Shown here: one piece after another, positions 8,721-18,127 of the stretch
Position numbering within the stretch: position 1 is the first letter of the stretch
Layout: each line of letters starts with the position of its first letter
NCBI RefSeq assembly: GCF_016888515.1
Contig: NZ_JAFEJK010000001.1
Span: forward strand, 3,041,327 to 3,105,326
Direction of reading: 5' to 3'
DNA length: 64,000 nucleotides
DNA from: Shimia biformata
GTDB taxonomy: Bacteria; Pseudomonadota; Alphaproteobacteria; Rhodobacterales; Rhodobacteraceae
Notes under the pieces: generated by a model
What the model was told of the DNA's origin: nothing
What the model saw: the letters and a program-made list of their open reading frames with translations, nothing else
Databases searched by the model: none
Position numbers and translations under genes: made by a program

Positions 8721-9925
8721 GACGCTGTCCTCGTCCCGAGTTCCTTCTTCAGTTGCAGCATCAGGATCACGGCGTCCTCGGCCGCTGTCTGTCCCTGTTC
8801 GACCTGCAAAAGAAGCATCATTTCCTCACCGTCCCGCGCATCTTCCAGCAACTCGGAGATGTCACCGTCGCCGCCGGTAGACTCAAGCGCGCCGGTCATG
8901 TCGCGGATTGCGGCAACACAGTCATCCAGCACCTGTCCGGGATCGGGTTGCCCGTCGGTCGGCAGACCGTCCAGCATCCCATCAGCACAGGCTTGCAGCC
9001 GTTCGCGCACATGATCGAGGATCGCCGACCGGTCCATGTCGCGGTAGCCGACCGGCTGAACCGGCACGCCAAGGGGCTTGGCCGTTTCGATCACGGTGGG
9101 AGCCATCAGGTCGCGCGCGTATTGCGCAACCAGCATAGTAGCCTTGTCCAGTTCTTCGGCCCGGCCCGAGCGCACCTGCGCGTTGATTGCATCCAGAAGA
9201 TCGCGGCCACCGCTGGAATCCCACAGATCGCGCTGAAGGACATCCCCGGCACGCGCGGCAATCGCCTGCAGCGTTGCAATCGGGTGCAGCCCAAGAAACT
9301 CTTCGGCGACGATCTCGTCCAATTCTTCGATCCGCTGCGTCAGGCACCCTTTCATCAACTGCCGGTCTGCCATCGTCAGCGCAAGAAAGCTGTGGTCCTT
9401 GATCGCATCCGGCGCGGCGGCCCAGATCGCCTGTTCGCCCTCGTCGAAACTGTCGCTGCACCACACAAAGACCTGCCCCGTTTCAAGCGCATATTGAAAC
9501 AGCTGTCTCTGCAAACTTGGGTCGTCTGCAAGGTTGACCTCGCAATAGGTGCGCTGTCGCAGGCTGTCCTCGGGCAATTCGAACCGCACCCGGAAGGCGC
9601 CATCGGCGACATGCGGGTCCACCATCAACCCCGCCAGCTTGCGGGTATTGCCATTCGGCCATTCCAAAAGGGTGCGTGGAGTCGGACCATAGGCGACTTC
9701 GCAAATATCGACCCCAGGCATCGGACCAAGGATGTTCTCGCCCACCAGCATATTGATCAGGCTGGACTTGCCGCTGCCCGGGCGACCGACCACGGCCACG
9801 CGAATGGCATCCTCAAGATGCCCCAGTAGCTGCGCACCCAGGGCCTGATGGCGGGCCGGGATGCGGCCCAGCCCAAGCGCCTCGCGCAGCTGTTCGACGA
9901 CGATGTTGTCAGGCTGTGCAATCAT
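8717..9925 (-). CDS. P-loop GTPase 1 of the operon, with degenerate G motifs
   Basis: The protein has 402 residues. The P-loop GRPGSGKSS (47-55) is intact. I find no DxPG-type G3 motif: the expected place reads CEVNLADDPSLQ. G4 appears as TMAD instead of NKxD. It still aligns by eye with GTPase 3 through the W-C-S/T block and ATLQAI. This suggests a paralogue that binds nucleotide but may hydrolyse it poorly, perhaps a regulatory partner in a heterodimer. The C-terminal third is helical and acidic. It overlaps the PP2C stop by 4 bases upstream and the dynamin-like gene by 4 bases downstream. Confidence 0.85.
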   Translation of the reverse strand: MIAQPDNIVVEQLREALGLGRIPARHQALGAQLLGHLEDAIRVAVVGRPGSGKSSLINMLVGENILGPMPGVDICEVAYGPTPRTLLEWPNGNTRKLAGLMVDPHVADGAFRVRFELPEDSLRQRTYCEVNLADDPSLQRQLFQYALETGQVFVWCSDSFDEGEQAIWAAAPDAIKDHSFLALTMADRQLMKGCLTQRIEELDEIVAEEFLGLHPIATLQAIAARAGDVLQRDLWDSSGGRDLLDAINAQVRSGRAEELDKATMLVAQYARDLMAPTVIETAKPLGVPVQPVGYRDMDRSAILDHVRERLQACADGMLDGLPTDGQPDPGQVLDDCVAAIRDMTGALESTGGDGDISELLEDARDGEEMMLLLQVEQGQTAAEDAVILMLQLKKELGTRTAS

Positions 9926-10875
9926 CGCTGGCCTGCCTTTCTGGACATGCAGAACACCGTGCGCACGCTGCCGTTTTGCGAGCGGCGGTCGATGCGCACC
10001 ACCTCGGCACCGCGGTCGGCGCTGGCAGGCATGTCAGCCATGAATTCAACAGGCGCGGGTTGGTCGTCGGCCATCTGCCCGGTCTCAGAGCGGGCAAGTT
10101 TGATTACACAGAACGACAAGTTGTCCTGATCTGGATGGCCCAGCCCGTCGACCGCCGTCATCAAGGCGCGGCCTATCGCATTGCTGGGCTGCGACGCGGT
10201 CTGCGCGAGGATCGCGGCAATGTCGCTATCCCCAAGTGAGAGCAGGCCATCACTGGCGGCGACCACGATGTCGCCGTCCTGCAGCGCCAAAGGCTCGGAC
10301 CGGCAATCGATCCGCGCCACCGCGCCCCCGGACAGAACGGATGTCAGGCAGTTGCGGTCGGGATGGCTGAGCGCCTCTTCCTGATCACAGATGCCCTGCG
10401 CCCGCAGGTGATCCAATTCGGCGGCGTATGAATGATCCTCGTTCAGGCGCAACAGTTGTCCATCGCGAAACAGGTACAGCGGGGAATCCCCGACCGATAC
10501 CCAGTACAGGCGGTTGGCAAACAGGATCGGCGCGACCAGCGTTGCACCCATGCCAAATGCCTCGGGGTTCTCCTGCGCGTAAAGGGCCACACAGTTGTTG
10601 GCCCCCTCGACCGCGTCGAGAAGGATATCCTCAAGGTCGACCTCAAAGGCTTCAACATCGTCACAGCGCATCTTCAATTCGCTGAAAAGCTCGGTCACGA
10701 CGATATTGGCCGCGACGTCCCCCGCAGCATGCCCGCCCATGCCATCGGACAGGACGGCAAAGCCAAAAGGCGCACCCATGGCAAAATCCGTGACCACGGC
10801 ATCCTCTTGCCGCGCGCGGCGGCCAAGCGACAGACCCGAGGCCACGTCTACCCGAAAATCACCCGTGCTGAGCAT
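9922..10875 (-). CDS. PP2C-family Ser/Thr protein phosphatase
   Basis: This 317-residue cytosolic phosphatase removes phosphate from Ser/Thr and needs Mn or Mg. Motifs seen are RQED (22-25), DGMGGH (44-49), GDSPLYLF, SDGLLSL and DNLSFCVI, giving the metal-binding aspartates of the PPM fold. About 50 extra residues follow the catalytic domain. ATG 10875 (MLSTGDFRVD) was chosen because the phosphatase fold begins there. A longer frame to 10920 starts with a non-ATG codon deep inside the FHA gene. It overlaps the 3' end of the FHA gene by 17 bases. Its natural target is probably the product of the kinase or the FHA protein next door. Confidence 0.9.
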   Translation of the reverse strand: MLSTGDFRVDVASGLSLGRRARQEDAVVTDFAMGAPFGFAVLSDGMGGHAAGDVAANIVVTELFSELKMRCDDVEAFEVDLEDILLDAVEGANNCVALYAQENPEAFGMGATLVAPILFANRLYWVSVGDSPLYLFRDGQLLRLNEDHSYAAELDHLRAQGICDQEEALSHPDRNCLTSVLSGGAVARIDCRSEPLALQDGDIVVAASDGLLSLGDSDIAAILAQTASQPSNAIGRALMTAVDGLGHPDQDNLSFCVIKLARSETGQMADDQPAPVEFMADMPASADRGAEVVRIDRRSQNGSVRTVFCMSRKAGQR

Positions 10876-12214
10876 GGCGCATTTCTTCCCTGTCTTCCGC
10901 CCCCCACGAGAATTCTTCATTGCAGAGCGCGATGAACCGAAGCGTGGTTTCTCCGATGCGGATCACGCTGCCGGATTGCAGGTCTTCGGTGCTGAGAACC
11001 GGGCGGCCATTCAACCGCACAAGGTTGGCCTTGCCACCGTGACCGAAGAAAAAGCGCCCCTGTTCGGCATCAAAGGCAATCGCGGCGTGGTTTTCGCGCG
11101 AAATGCTGTTGTCGCCGAAATCCAGGCGAACCGCCTGCCCCTCGCCGCGTCCGATCTGGGTCAAGCCGTCAAACAGGGTGAACGCCGCCCCCTTGCCGGG
11201 GCCTTCGACCACGACGAGCCAGCCAACGGGGAATTCAGAATAGTCCGACACGCCCGGCGCGCCCGAAGCGCTGATCGGGTCCTGGACCGACGACTGCGTT
11301 GCGCTGAAACCCAGAAGCCGCGTCTTGACCCGACCCGACCGGCCGGAACCGCGCCCGGAGGCCGGTTTGGGAACGGACACGGACACAGGCGCGGAACGCA
11401 TCGGTTCCGGGGTTGCCTCCGGCTCGGTCCGGGCCATGGGCTCGGGCGTCACGGGACGGGGCTGGTTCAGCCCCAGATCCCGACGCGGCGCGCCAATGGG
11501 TTTGCTTTGAACTTCCGAGCGCATGATATTGCGGCGCAGAAGCGCTTCGGCCGTTGTGCGATCATCTGCCGGGTCCGTAGACGTTTCCGAGGGCAACGCC
11601 ATGCCCGGGTCGTCCTGGTCTTGACTGTCTTCGTCAACCCCATCGTCGGACGCCGCGTCTTCATCTGCGGCAATACCGAATTCGCGGTCCAGTTTGGCCT
11701 CGATTTCCTCTTCGAATTCGTCCTCGAACTCTTCGCCGATGCTGTTTTCGTCAATGCCTTCTTCACCGTCGTCCTGGTCGAAGGCGTCGAAGATCGACGG
11801 CTCGCGTGTGATTGATGCAACCGCCTCGTCCCGCATCTGCGGCACTGCGATCATCGCCTCGTCGGTATCGGTGTCTGCGTCGTCAGCAGGCGCATCGGCA
11901 AAAGCGCCCGCGATGGCCGAGAAATCAATGCGCTCGGATACAGAGGAATCCGCAGCTTCTGTTTCTTCCAGTTCCCGTGCTTGCTCTGCCATCGGTTCGT
12001 CTGCCGACATCGCATCGGCGGTGTCATCCTGCAGGTCGTCGACGCGGGACACGTCATGTTGCTCATCGCCGAGCTCTGTGTTCAGCACCTCTTCCTCGGG
12101 CTCGACATCGGCGCGGTCCTCGGCCCTGAGCTTCAGGGGATAGCGCAGCGCCGACGAATTCGACGACCCGGCGGCCTGGGTCTTTTCATTGATGATGTCG
12201 CGAATGAATTTCAT
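10859..12214 (-). CDS. FHA-domain protein with long acidic N-terminal region
   Basis: The protein has 451 residues. Residues 1-230 are very rich in D and E with little hydrophobic content, so probably disordered. A Pro/Arg-rich linker follows, and the FHA domain occupies about 331-430. It shows the phosphothreonine-binding signature: GR in LTQIGRGEG, SRENH and LNGRP. The domain should bind a phosphothreonine, most simply one written by the kinase encoded just upstream. ATG 12214 has a GGGA ribosome site 7 bases before it, and the kinase stop lies 11 bases upstream. The acidic region contains many possible phosphorylation sites. Confidence 0.88.
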   Translation of the reverse strand: MKFIRDIINEKTQAAGSSNSSALRYPLKLRAEDRADVEPEEEVLNTELGDEQHDVSRVDDLQDDTADAMSADEPMAEQARELEETEAADSSVSERIDFSAIAGAFADAPADDADTDTDEAMIAVPQMRDEAVASITREPSIFDAFDQDDGEEGIDENSIGEEFEDEFEEEIEAKLDREFGIAADEDAASDDGVDEDSQDQDDPGMALPSETSTDPADDRTTAEALLRRNIMRSEVQSKPIGAPRRDLGLNQPRPVTPEPMARTEPEATPEPMRSAPVSVSVPKPASGRGSGRSGRVKTRLLGFSATQSSVQDPISASGAPGVSDYSEFPVGWLVVVEGPGKGAAFTLFDGLTQIGRGEGQAVRLDFGDNSISRENHAAIAFDAEQGRFFFGHGGKANLVRLNGRPVLSTEDLQSGSVIRIGETTLRFIALCNEEFSWGAEDREEMRHAQHG

Positions 12215-12225
12215 GGTCTGTCCCT

Positions 12226-13572
12226 TCAAGTCTGAAGCAGTCGGGTGTCAGAGTTACGGCGGCTGGGTTTGAACCGGTCCAGAACACGTCCAAACAGGGT
12301 CGCCGGCGCGGAGTTGGCCCGATTGGGGCCTGGGTCGGAGGTCGTGGAAAAACTGTCGGGCGGCGTCTCGGCATATCCGCCGATTTCCTTTGCAACGCTG
12401 TCCTGCGCGCGACGCAGGCGGCGGTTGCGCTCTCGGCACAACCGATCCTGTTCGCGCAGATAGGCTTCGACGTCGTCGATCGGGTTACCGAAGATGTCGA
12501 CGTATTGCTTTGGCGGCTGCGGCGCGGTCTGTTCAGTTTGCGGCAGGGTTCGGGTGTGCATCAGCGCTTTCGGAACGCCCGGTGTCATATTGCCGTTGGT
12601 CTCGACAACCAGATCCGAAATGACATCGACAAGGCGGGGGTCAAAACGTTCAACCGCCGGGGGCGTGACAAGCGGCCCGTCAAGCATGGCGGTCCACTCG
12701 TCGGCGCATTGAAAGCGATGCGCCGGGTCCAGCGCAAGCGCCCGGTCCACGGCCAGGGTCAGGCGCGGGTCAAGGTCCAGACCGCGGCGCACCAGCGGTT
12801 GGTAGGTGTCGCGCAACCCGGCGGCGACCATTTCCATCCGGTCTTCAGCATAAGGTGGGGCTTCGCCGGTAAACAACAGGTGGCACAGCGCGCCAAGGGA
12901 ATAGATGTCGCTGGCCGCCCCCTGTTCGGCGTTCGCATCATAGAACTCGGGCGGCGAGTAGCCGTCCTTCACCGCAAGAAGATGCTGACGCTGGCCGGGC
13001 TTGGCGGGGCCATGCGAATGGGCGGCACCGAAATCAATCAGCGTGACTTCACCCTCGGCACCGACGATCAGGTTGTCTGGCGCGATGTCACGATGCAGGA
13101 TGCCCCGATCATGCAGATATCCCACCGCATCAAGTGTTTGCCGCAGGATCGAATCCATTAACGCCGGTGTCAGCCGCGCACGGTCGGTTTCGACCAGGGT
13201 CATCAGGTCATCGCCGGACACGAAATCCATCGCCATATACGCGGTGCCATTCTCGGCAAAGACCTGGTGGACGCCGACAATGCCACGGTGATCCAACTCG
13301 GCCAATTGATGCGCTTCGGCCTGGAACTGTTCCAGCAAGGCTTCGAATTGGCGCGTGGCCCCAACTTCGGTCGCCACCACCTCGTGGCCGTCGCGAATAC
13401 AGAAATCGGTTGGGAAACATTCCTTTATGACGACAAACCGGTTCAGGCTGTCATGCGCCAGATAGGTGATCCCGAACCCGCCCTGACCGATCTGGCGGTC
13501 AATACGGTACTGTCCGCGCAACAGGGCTGTGCCCGCGGCAAGTGCAGTCGAGGTCTCCTCAGCGTCAAGCAT
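12226..13572 (-). CDS. Hanks-type Ser/Thr protein kinase
   Basis: This is a 448-residue kinase, the first gene of the operon. Visible are the glycine loop GQGGFG (29-34), the ATP-binding lysine K50 in VVIKE, the catalytic loop HRDIAPDN (160-167), DFG (180-182) and the SPPEF motif. The kinase domain is therefore complete. The C-terminal 150 residues have no PASTA repeats or membrane helix and look like a polar linker with an Arg-rich end, so the kinase is probably cytosolic. ATG 13572 is chosen over an upstream frame to 13725 because a purine-rich AAGGGGCAGG lies before it and the kinase core starts soon after. Confidence 0.92.
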   Translation of the reverse strand: MLDAEETSTALAAGTALLRGQYRIDRQIGQGGFGITYLAHDSLNRFVVIKECFPTDFCIRDGHEVVATEVGATRQFEALLEQFQAEAHQLAELDHRGIVGVHQVFAENGTAYMAMDFVSGDDLMTLVETDRARLTPALMDSILRQTLDAVGYLHDRGILHRDIAPDNLIVGAEGEVTLIDFGAAHSHGPAKPGQRQHLLAVKDGYSPPEFYDANAEQGAASDIYSLGALCHLLFTGEAPPYAEDRMEMVAAGLRDTYQPLVRRGLDLDPRLTLAVDRALALDPAHRFQCADEWTAMLDGPLVTPPAVERFDPRLVDVISDLVVETNGNMTPGVPKALMHTRTLPQTEQTAPQPPKQYVDIFGNPIDDVEAYLREQDRLCRERNRRLRRAQDSVAKEIGGYAETPPDSFSTTSDPGPNRANSAPATLFGRVLDRFKPSRRNSDTRLLQT

Positions 13573-13796
13573 GGTTGCCTGCCCCTTGGTCGTCTTCGGT
13601 TCCTTGGATGAATATGCGGCAGCAAATTCTCCCCATGACGACCAATCTGTGAAAAGAATGTGGTAAGTTCGTGGCGGCTTCGGGTAATCGATGTGGCAGG
13701 GCGCACTCAATGGCATGATCGGCAAGGCTTCGCCTATTGCCCACTAACACACTGACAAATATATAAAAAACTTGAAATACCTGCGATTGCCTGCTG

Positions 13797-16265
13797 CTAC
13801 CAGCGCCCTTCCAGATAGCGGAACAGCCCAAGGCGGCGCAGGCCAAGGCAGATGGCCACAGGCCCCGCGATCCCGGCCAGCAGGCCAAGACCAAGATGTG
13901 GCGCCAGCCCGTGGACCCCGGCCAAGTCCAGCAATCTTCGGGTGACACTGGTGAAAAATACGTGCCACAGAAAGATATAGAATGTGTATGGCGCCAGCGT
14001 TCGAAGCCCCGGAATGCGCCCCGCCCAGCGCATCAGGACCAGCACCAGCGGAACGCCGACCAGGAACGCCAGGAGGTCGGGCATGTAACGGATTTCGTCC
14101 CGCCCCAGGAAAAGCGCCCCGGAAACCAGCACCGCCACCAGCGCCAGCGCGCCCGAATGCGTAAACAGGCGGTCGACGACCGATTTTGAACGACCCGTTG
14201 CTTCCGTCATGCCAATACCAAGCGCAAAAAACGGCCCAAGGACGGCGACCCCGTCCAACCCAAACAGAGGCGTGGACAAAAGGCTTGGCTGTGCGAGGGG
14301 CACGATCACAAGCGCGGCCAGAAGCCAGGGCACCGCACGCGGCAGAACCCGACCGGCGGCATAGACCAGCAAAAGAATGGTCAGAAGGCTCTGGATGAAC
14401 CAAAAATGCGCATACGAGGTGAACAGCGCCCGCACCCACCACGCACCGCCAAGGGCGAAATCCGTGCCTGACGCGCCAGACAGCACAGCGAACAAGAGGA
14501 TCGTCAGGATTGTTGGAAGGGCAACAGTCTTGAAGGTCGAGGACAGGAAGCTGCGTGGCGGCATCTGCGCCGTGCCGATCAGCGCAAAAGTCATCCCCGA
14601 CACGAAAGCAAAGAGCGGCATCTTGAAGTAGCCCGCCAGTCCATTGAGGTCATGCAGAGGATGGCCCTGCGGCAGGCGCAAGCCATAGTCTGCACTGTCC
14701 CCCACGACATGGGCAAGCACCACGAGAATGCAGCACAGCGCTCGGGCGGATAGCTGATCGACCTGTCCGAGCCAGAACGATCCGATCCCGGTGTCATCTC
14801 TCGTTGTTGAAGTAAGGTCGCAGATCGGCATCAACTGCCAATCCGCGGGCAAATGGCCCAGCACCGTTTCCAGTTCCAGCTCCATCTCGATGAAATCAAG
14901 CGACGTCCCGCCCAGCGACCGCAGGCTGTCCGACGGGGTTACGTTCTGGTCAGGGAACTGACGGCGAAAGGCGCCCAGCACTGGGTCGGGGTCGTCCGCT
15001 GCCATGTGGTCGGCGATTTCGCGAGTCACTTGCGGTAGATCGCCAGCCATCTGCCGCAGCGCTCCGCGGCGCAGCTTGTTGGTGCGGGTGCGCGGCAGGC
15101 TGTCGACTGTTCCCACCATGACCGCGCCGGAAAAGGCAGTGTCAATCTGGCCAAAGACCGCTTCGGCCTGTTGTTTCACAATATCGGCATCAATCGCGCC
15201 GCCACCTTCGACGGCGACAAATACGGCCTCTCCCAGAAGCGGGTCCGGCACGCCGACCACGCCCACCCCGGCGTCTTGCGGCAATTCCGCCACCAGTGCC
15301 TGTTCCAGAACCTCGGCCGAGACCTTGATCCCGGCCACGTTGATCAGGTCGTCCGCACGGCCGCGGAAATAGAGGTGTCCGTCAATGATCTCACCGATAT
15401 CTCCCGTGGTGAACCAACCGTCGGCATCTGTCAGCGGGCGCTTCTTGCCGTCGACCCACAGGTATGAGGCAAGGTTTGGCCCTCGGATGCGAATGCGGTT
15501 GTCGTCTGACAGCCCGATTTCGACCTCGCCCTTGGCCGTACCCACCGAGGACAGCGTGCCGGGGTCGGACGTGTTGATCACCTGCAATGTGGTCCGGGAC
15601 GCTTCGGTCAGCCCATAGTTCAGCAGGATCACCGCATTGGGAAAGATCGACATCAGCGAACGTTTCTCATCCTCGCTGATGTACTGGCTGCCGATCTCCA
15701 GCCAGCGCAGCCGCGCGCCAATCCCGTCGAACCGCTTGGCGTTCCTGATGACAAGGCGCAGCAAAGTCGGAACGGCGGAAAGTGCGTTGACCTCGCCGGT
15801 TTCCAGCATCGCGGCAAATTCCGAAAGGTTGAACCCATCGCCGGGAATGTAAGCCGCCCCACCCGCACGGGCGATGGCCCGACAGCGCCCAAGTCCAAAG
15901 GAGTAATAGACCGGAATACCAACATATTCGCGGATCGTGTCATCGACCGCCATGACCCGGTTGAGCCGCTTTACAACGTCGAGAAGTGCCCGGTGGGACA
16001 GGACAATCCCCTTTGGCTTGCCCTCGGTGCCGGAGGAAAACGAAATCTGGGCGACCGCATCGCTTTCGTTGTCAGGAAGCCGCGCCCGAAGCCAGCCGCC
16101 CCCGGCCTTGGGAGCAAGCCGCCGTGACAGCGTGATTTGCGGCGGCAGTTCGACACCATCATCTTGAAGCGGAACGACAATCTCGCCGGATTGGTAGCAG
16201 CCAAAGACCGCCTCGACATAGGCCGGGGAATTGACGGTTCTGATACCGACAAACCGTTCGGTCAT
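13797..16265 (-). CDS. Adenylation domain - acyl carrier - acyltransferase 3 fusion
   Basis: The protein has 822 residues with three parts. The AMP-forming domain (1-410) has SFSSGTEGKPKG (75-86), NYGLTEAS (216-223), TGDI (287-290) and the late lysine in PRTRTNKL (391-398). A carrier domain (about 425-490) has the phosphopantetheine serine S455 in LGGTSLD. The rest (505-822) is a multi-pass acyltransferase 3 domain with the catalytic-type histidine H519 in VVLAHVV. The chain could activate an acid, hold it as a thioester and pass it through the membrane to an outside acceptor. The adenylation domain lacks roughly the first 50 residues usual in the family, yet the ATG at 16265 has a good AGGGGG site. 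Confidence 0.88.
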   Translation of the reverse strand: MTERFVGIRTVNSPAYVEAVFGCYQSGEIVVPLQDDGVELPPQITLSRRLAPKAGGGWLRARLPDNESDAVAQISFSSGTEGKPKGIVLSHRALLDVVKRLNRVMAVDDTIREYVGIPVYYSFGLGRCRAIARAGGAAYIPGDGFNLSEFAAMLETGEVNALSAVPTLLRLVIRNAKRFDGIGARLRWLEIGSQYISEDEKRSLMSIFPNAVILLNYGLTEASRTTLQVINTSDPGTLSSVGTAKGEVEIGLSDDNRIRIRGPNLASYLWVDGKKRPLTDADGWFTTGDIGEIIDGHLYFRGRADDLINVAGIKVSAEVLEQALVAELPQDAGVGVVGVPDPLLGEAVFVAVEGGGAIDADIVKQQAEAVFGQIDTAFSGAVMVGTVDSLPRTRTNKLRRGALRQMAGDLPQVTREIADHMAADDPDPVLGAFRRQFPDQNVTPSDSLRSLGGTSLDFIEMELELETVLGHLPADWQLMPICDLTSTTRDDTGIGSFWLGQVDQLSARALCCILVVLAHVVGDSADYGLRLPQGHPLHDLNGLAGYFKMPLFAFVSGMTFALIGTAQMPPRSFLSSTFKTVALPTILTILLFAVLSGASGTDFALGGAWWVRALFTSYAHFWFIQSLLTILLLVYAAGRVLPRAVPWLLAALVIVPLAQPSLLSTPLFGLDGVAVLGPFFALGIGMTEATGRSKSVVDRLFTHSGALALVAVLVSGALFLGRDEIRYMPDLLAFLVGVPLVLVLMRWAGRIPGLRTLAPYTFYIFLWHVFFTSVTRRLLDLAGVHGLAPHLGLGLLAGIAGPVAICLGLRRLGLFRYLEGRW

Positions 16266-16459
16266 ATCTGCCCCCTGCCTGCCGCGCGGAGTTCATCCGC
16301 TTGCGGATTTTGTTGGTCAGGAGTTAACGGATATTCCCGACCGAGGGTCAAGTCACTTGCCAGACCGGATGGCGATCAAAACAGGTGAAACAACAGCCCG
16401 TTGCCAAATCGTTTTGTGGATCGCAAATTGGCATTGCAGCGCCACGAAAGGACCCCGGC

Positions 16460-18127
16460 ATGAGTGTGGATATCGTCATCCTGAACGGATCGCTTCTCAG
16501 TTTCGACAACACCGGGTCGCAGGTCTCCGCGCTGGCCGTGAAAGACGGCAACATTGCCGCACTTGGCACGGACAGGGAAATCCGCGCCCTTGCCGGGGCA
16601 AATACCCGGATCATCGACGCCAAGGGCGGCACGGTCATGCCCGGCTTCATCGACAGCCACGTGCATCTGTTTGGCGGGTCGGCGGAACTCGACATGCTGA
16701 ACCTGCTTGGCGTTCAGGGCTTTGACGCGCTTTTGGATGCGGTGCGGGCCTATGCGTCTAGCCGGCCCGACGATCCGCTGATCATGTGCGTCAGTGCCGA
16801 TTACCATGTTCTAGGACCGGGGCGCAGCACCACGCGGCAGGACCTGGACAAGATCCTGCCGGACCGCCCTCTGGCAATGATGGCGGCGGATCACCACACC
16901 GTCTGGGCCAATACCGCCGCCCTAGAAAAAGCCGGGCTGCTGCACGGCGGCAAGGTGCCCGAGGGCTCGGAAATCGTGATGGCGGGGGATGGCACCGCGC
17001 ATGGACAGTTGAACGAAACAGGTGCCTTTGGCCCGGTGCTGAAATTGTCTGCACTGGGGGGCCGCGATCTGTTGGGTTATGTCACCGGTGCCGATCCAGA
17101 GCCGCCCGCCACCGCAGCGGAGCGGGCTTTTGACAAGGAGGTGATCCTGCGCGGGCTGCACCATTGCGTGTCACACGGGATCACCGGGCTGCACAATATG
17201 GATGGCAACTATTACCAGCTGGAACTGTTGTCCGAACTAGAGGCCGAAGGCCGCCTGCCCGCCCGCGTGCAGGTGCCGATGCATCTGAAGAATTTCGACC
17301 CACTCGACCGGCTGGCCGAGGCGCAGGACATGACGCGGCGCTTCAATTCCGACATGGTCTGGTCGGGCCGGGTCAAGATGTTCATGGACGGGGTTCTGGA
17401 CAGCTATACCGCACTGATGCTGTCGCCCTATCCGGGCGCGCCCGACACCTGTGGCGACGCCGTATTCGAGACCGACCAATTCAACGAAGCCTGCATTCGC
17501 GCCGATGCGATGGGTCTGCAGATCAGCGTCCATGCCATCGGAGACGGGGCGGTGCGGCGCACGTTGGACGGGTATGAGGCGGCGAAAGAGGCCAACGGCA
17601 AACGCGACGCCCGCCACCGGATTGAGCATATCGAAGTGATCGACCCCGCCGACCTGCCACGCGTGGCGCAGCTGGGCGTCGTGGCGTCGCTGCAACCGCT
17701 GCACTCGCCTGCGGGCGGGCTGTTCCCCGCCTATCCTGCGGGCGACGTCTTGCGCGAGGACCAGATCGCCAATGCCTTCGGCTGGCGCGCTCTGCGGGAC
17801 AGCGGCGCGCGAGTCTGTTTCTCGACCGATTGGCCGGTGGTGCCGGTCGATACGATGATGACAGTGGCCGGCGCGGTCAATTGCGCCGATCTGCCCGCGC
17901 CGTGGGTCGACAACCGCCAGACCCTGTTGGAAACCCTGTCGTCCTATACCCACGACAACGCCTGGGTCGAGTTCAACGAGCATCGCAAGGGCAAGCTGGC
18001 GCAGGGATACATGGCCGATATCTGCGTCATGGACCGGGATCTTTTTGCAACCCCGCCCGAGGACCTGGCCAAGGCACGCGCATCTGTCACGATCTGCGGT
18101 GGCAACGTAACCTATGGCGCAGCCTGA
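16460..18127 (+). CDS. Amidohydrolase, YtcJ-like
   Basis: This is a 555-residue metal-dependent hydrolase of the amidohydrolase superfamily. It has the N-terminal beta-sandwich strand (VDIVILNGSL), the metal-binding FIDSHVHLFGG, later SVHAIGDGA, HRIEHIE and FSTDWPV, which match the YtcJ/AepA group. The substrate is not known; members act on amides, imides or formamides. ATG 16460 follows a GAAAGGA site. A longer frame to 16385 has no such support. Its 3' end overlaps that of the convergent pbfA gene by 16 bases. It is divergent from the acyltransferase fusion, with 194 bases between them. Confidence 0.88.
   Translation: MSVDIVILNGSLLSFDNTGSQVSALAVKDGNIAALGTDREIRALAGANTRIIDAKGGTVMPGFIDSHVHLFGGSAELDMLNLLGVQGFDALLDAVRAYASSRPDDPLIMCVSADYHVLGPGRSTTRQDLDKILPDRPLAMMAADHHTVWANTAALEKAGLLHGGKVPEGSEIVMAGDGTAHGQLNETGAFGPVLKLSALGGRDLLGYVTGADPEPPATAAERAFDKEVILRGLHHCVSHGITGLHNMDGNYYQLELLSELEAEGRLPARVQVPMHLKNFDPLDRLAEAQDMTRRFNSDMVWSGRVKMFMDGVLDSYTALMLSPYPGAPDTCGDAVFETDQFNEACIRADAMGLQISVHAIGDGAVRRTLDGYEAAKEANGKRDARHRIEHIEVIDPADLPRVAQLGVVASLQPLHSPAGGLFPAYPAGDVLREDQIANAFGWRALRDSGARVCFSTDWPVVPVDTMMTVAGAVNCADLPAPWVDNRQTLLETLSSYTHDNAWVEFNEHRKGKLAQGYMADICVMDRDLFATPPEDLAKARASVTICGGNVTYGAA

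Noticed and set aside
4470..13572. Type VI secretion cluster
   Set aside because: Kinase, FHA and phosphatase recall the type VI control module, but no Tss, Hcp, VgrG or ClpV gene is present.
16385..16459. Longer N-terminus of the YtcJ-like amidohydrolase
   Set aside because: The extension lies before a good GAAAGGA site, and the family fold starts at ATG 16460.
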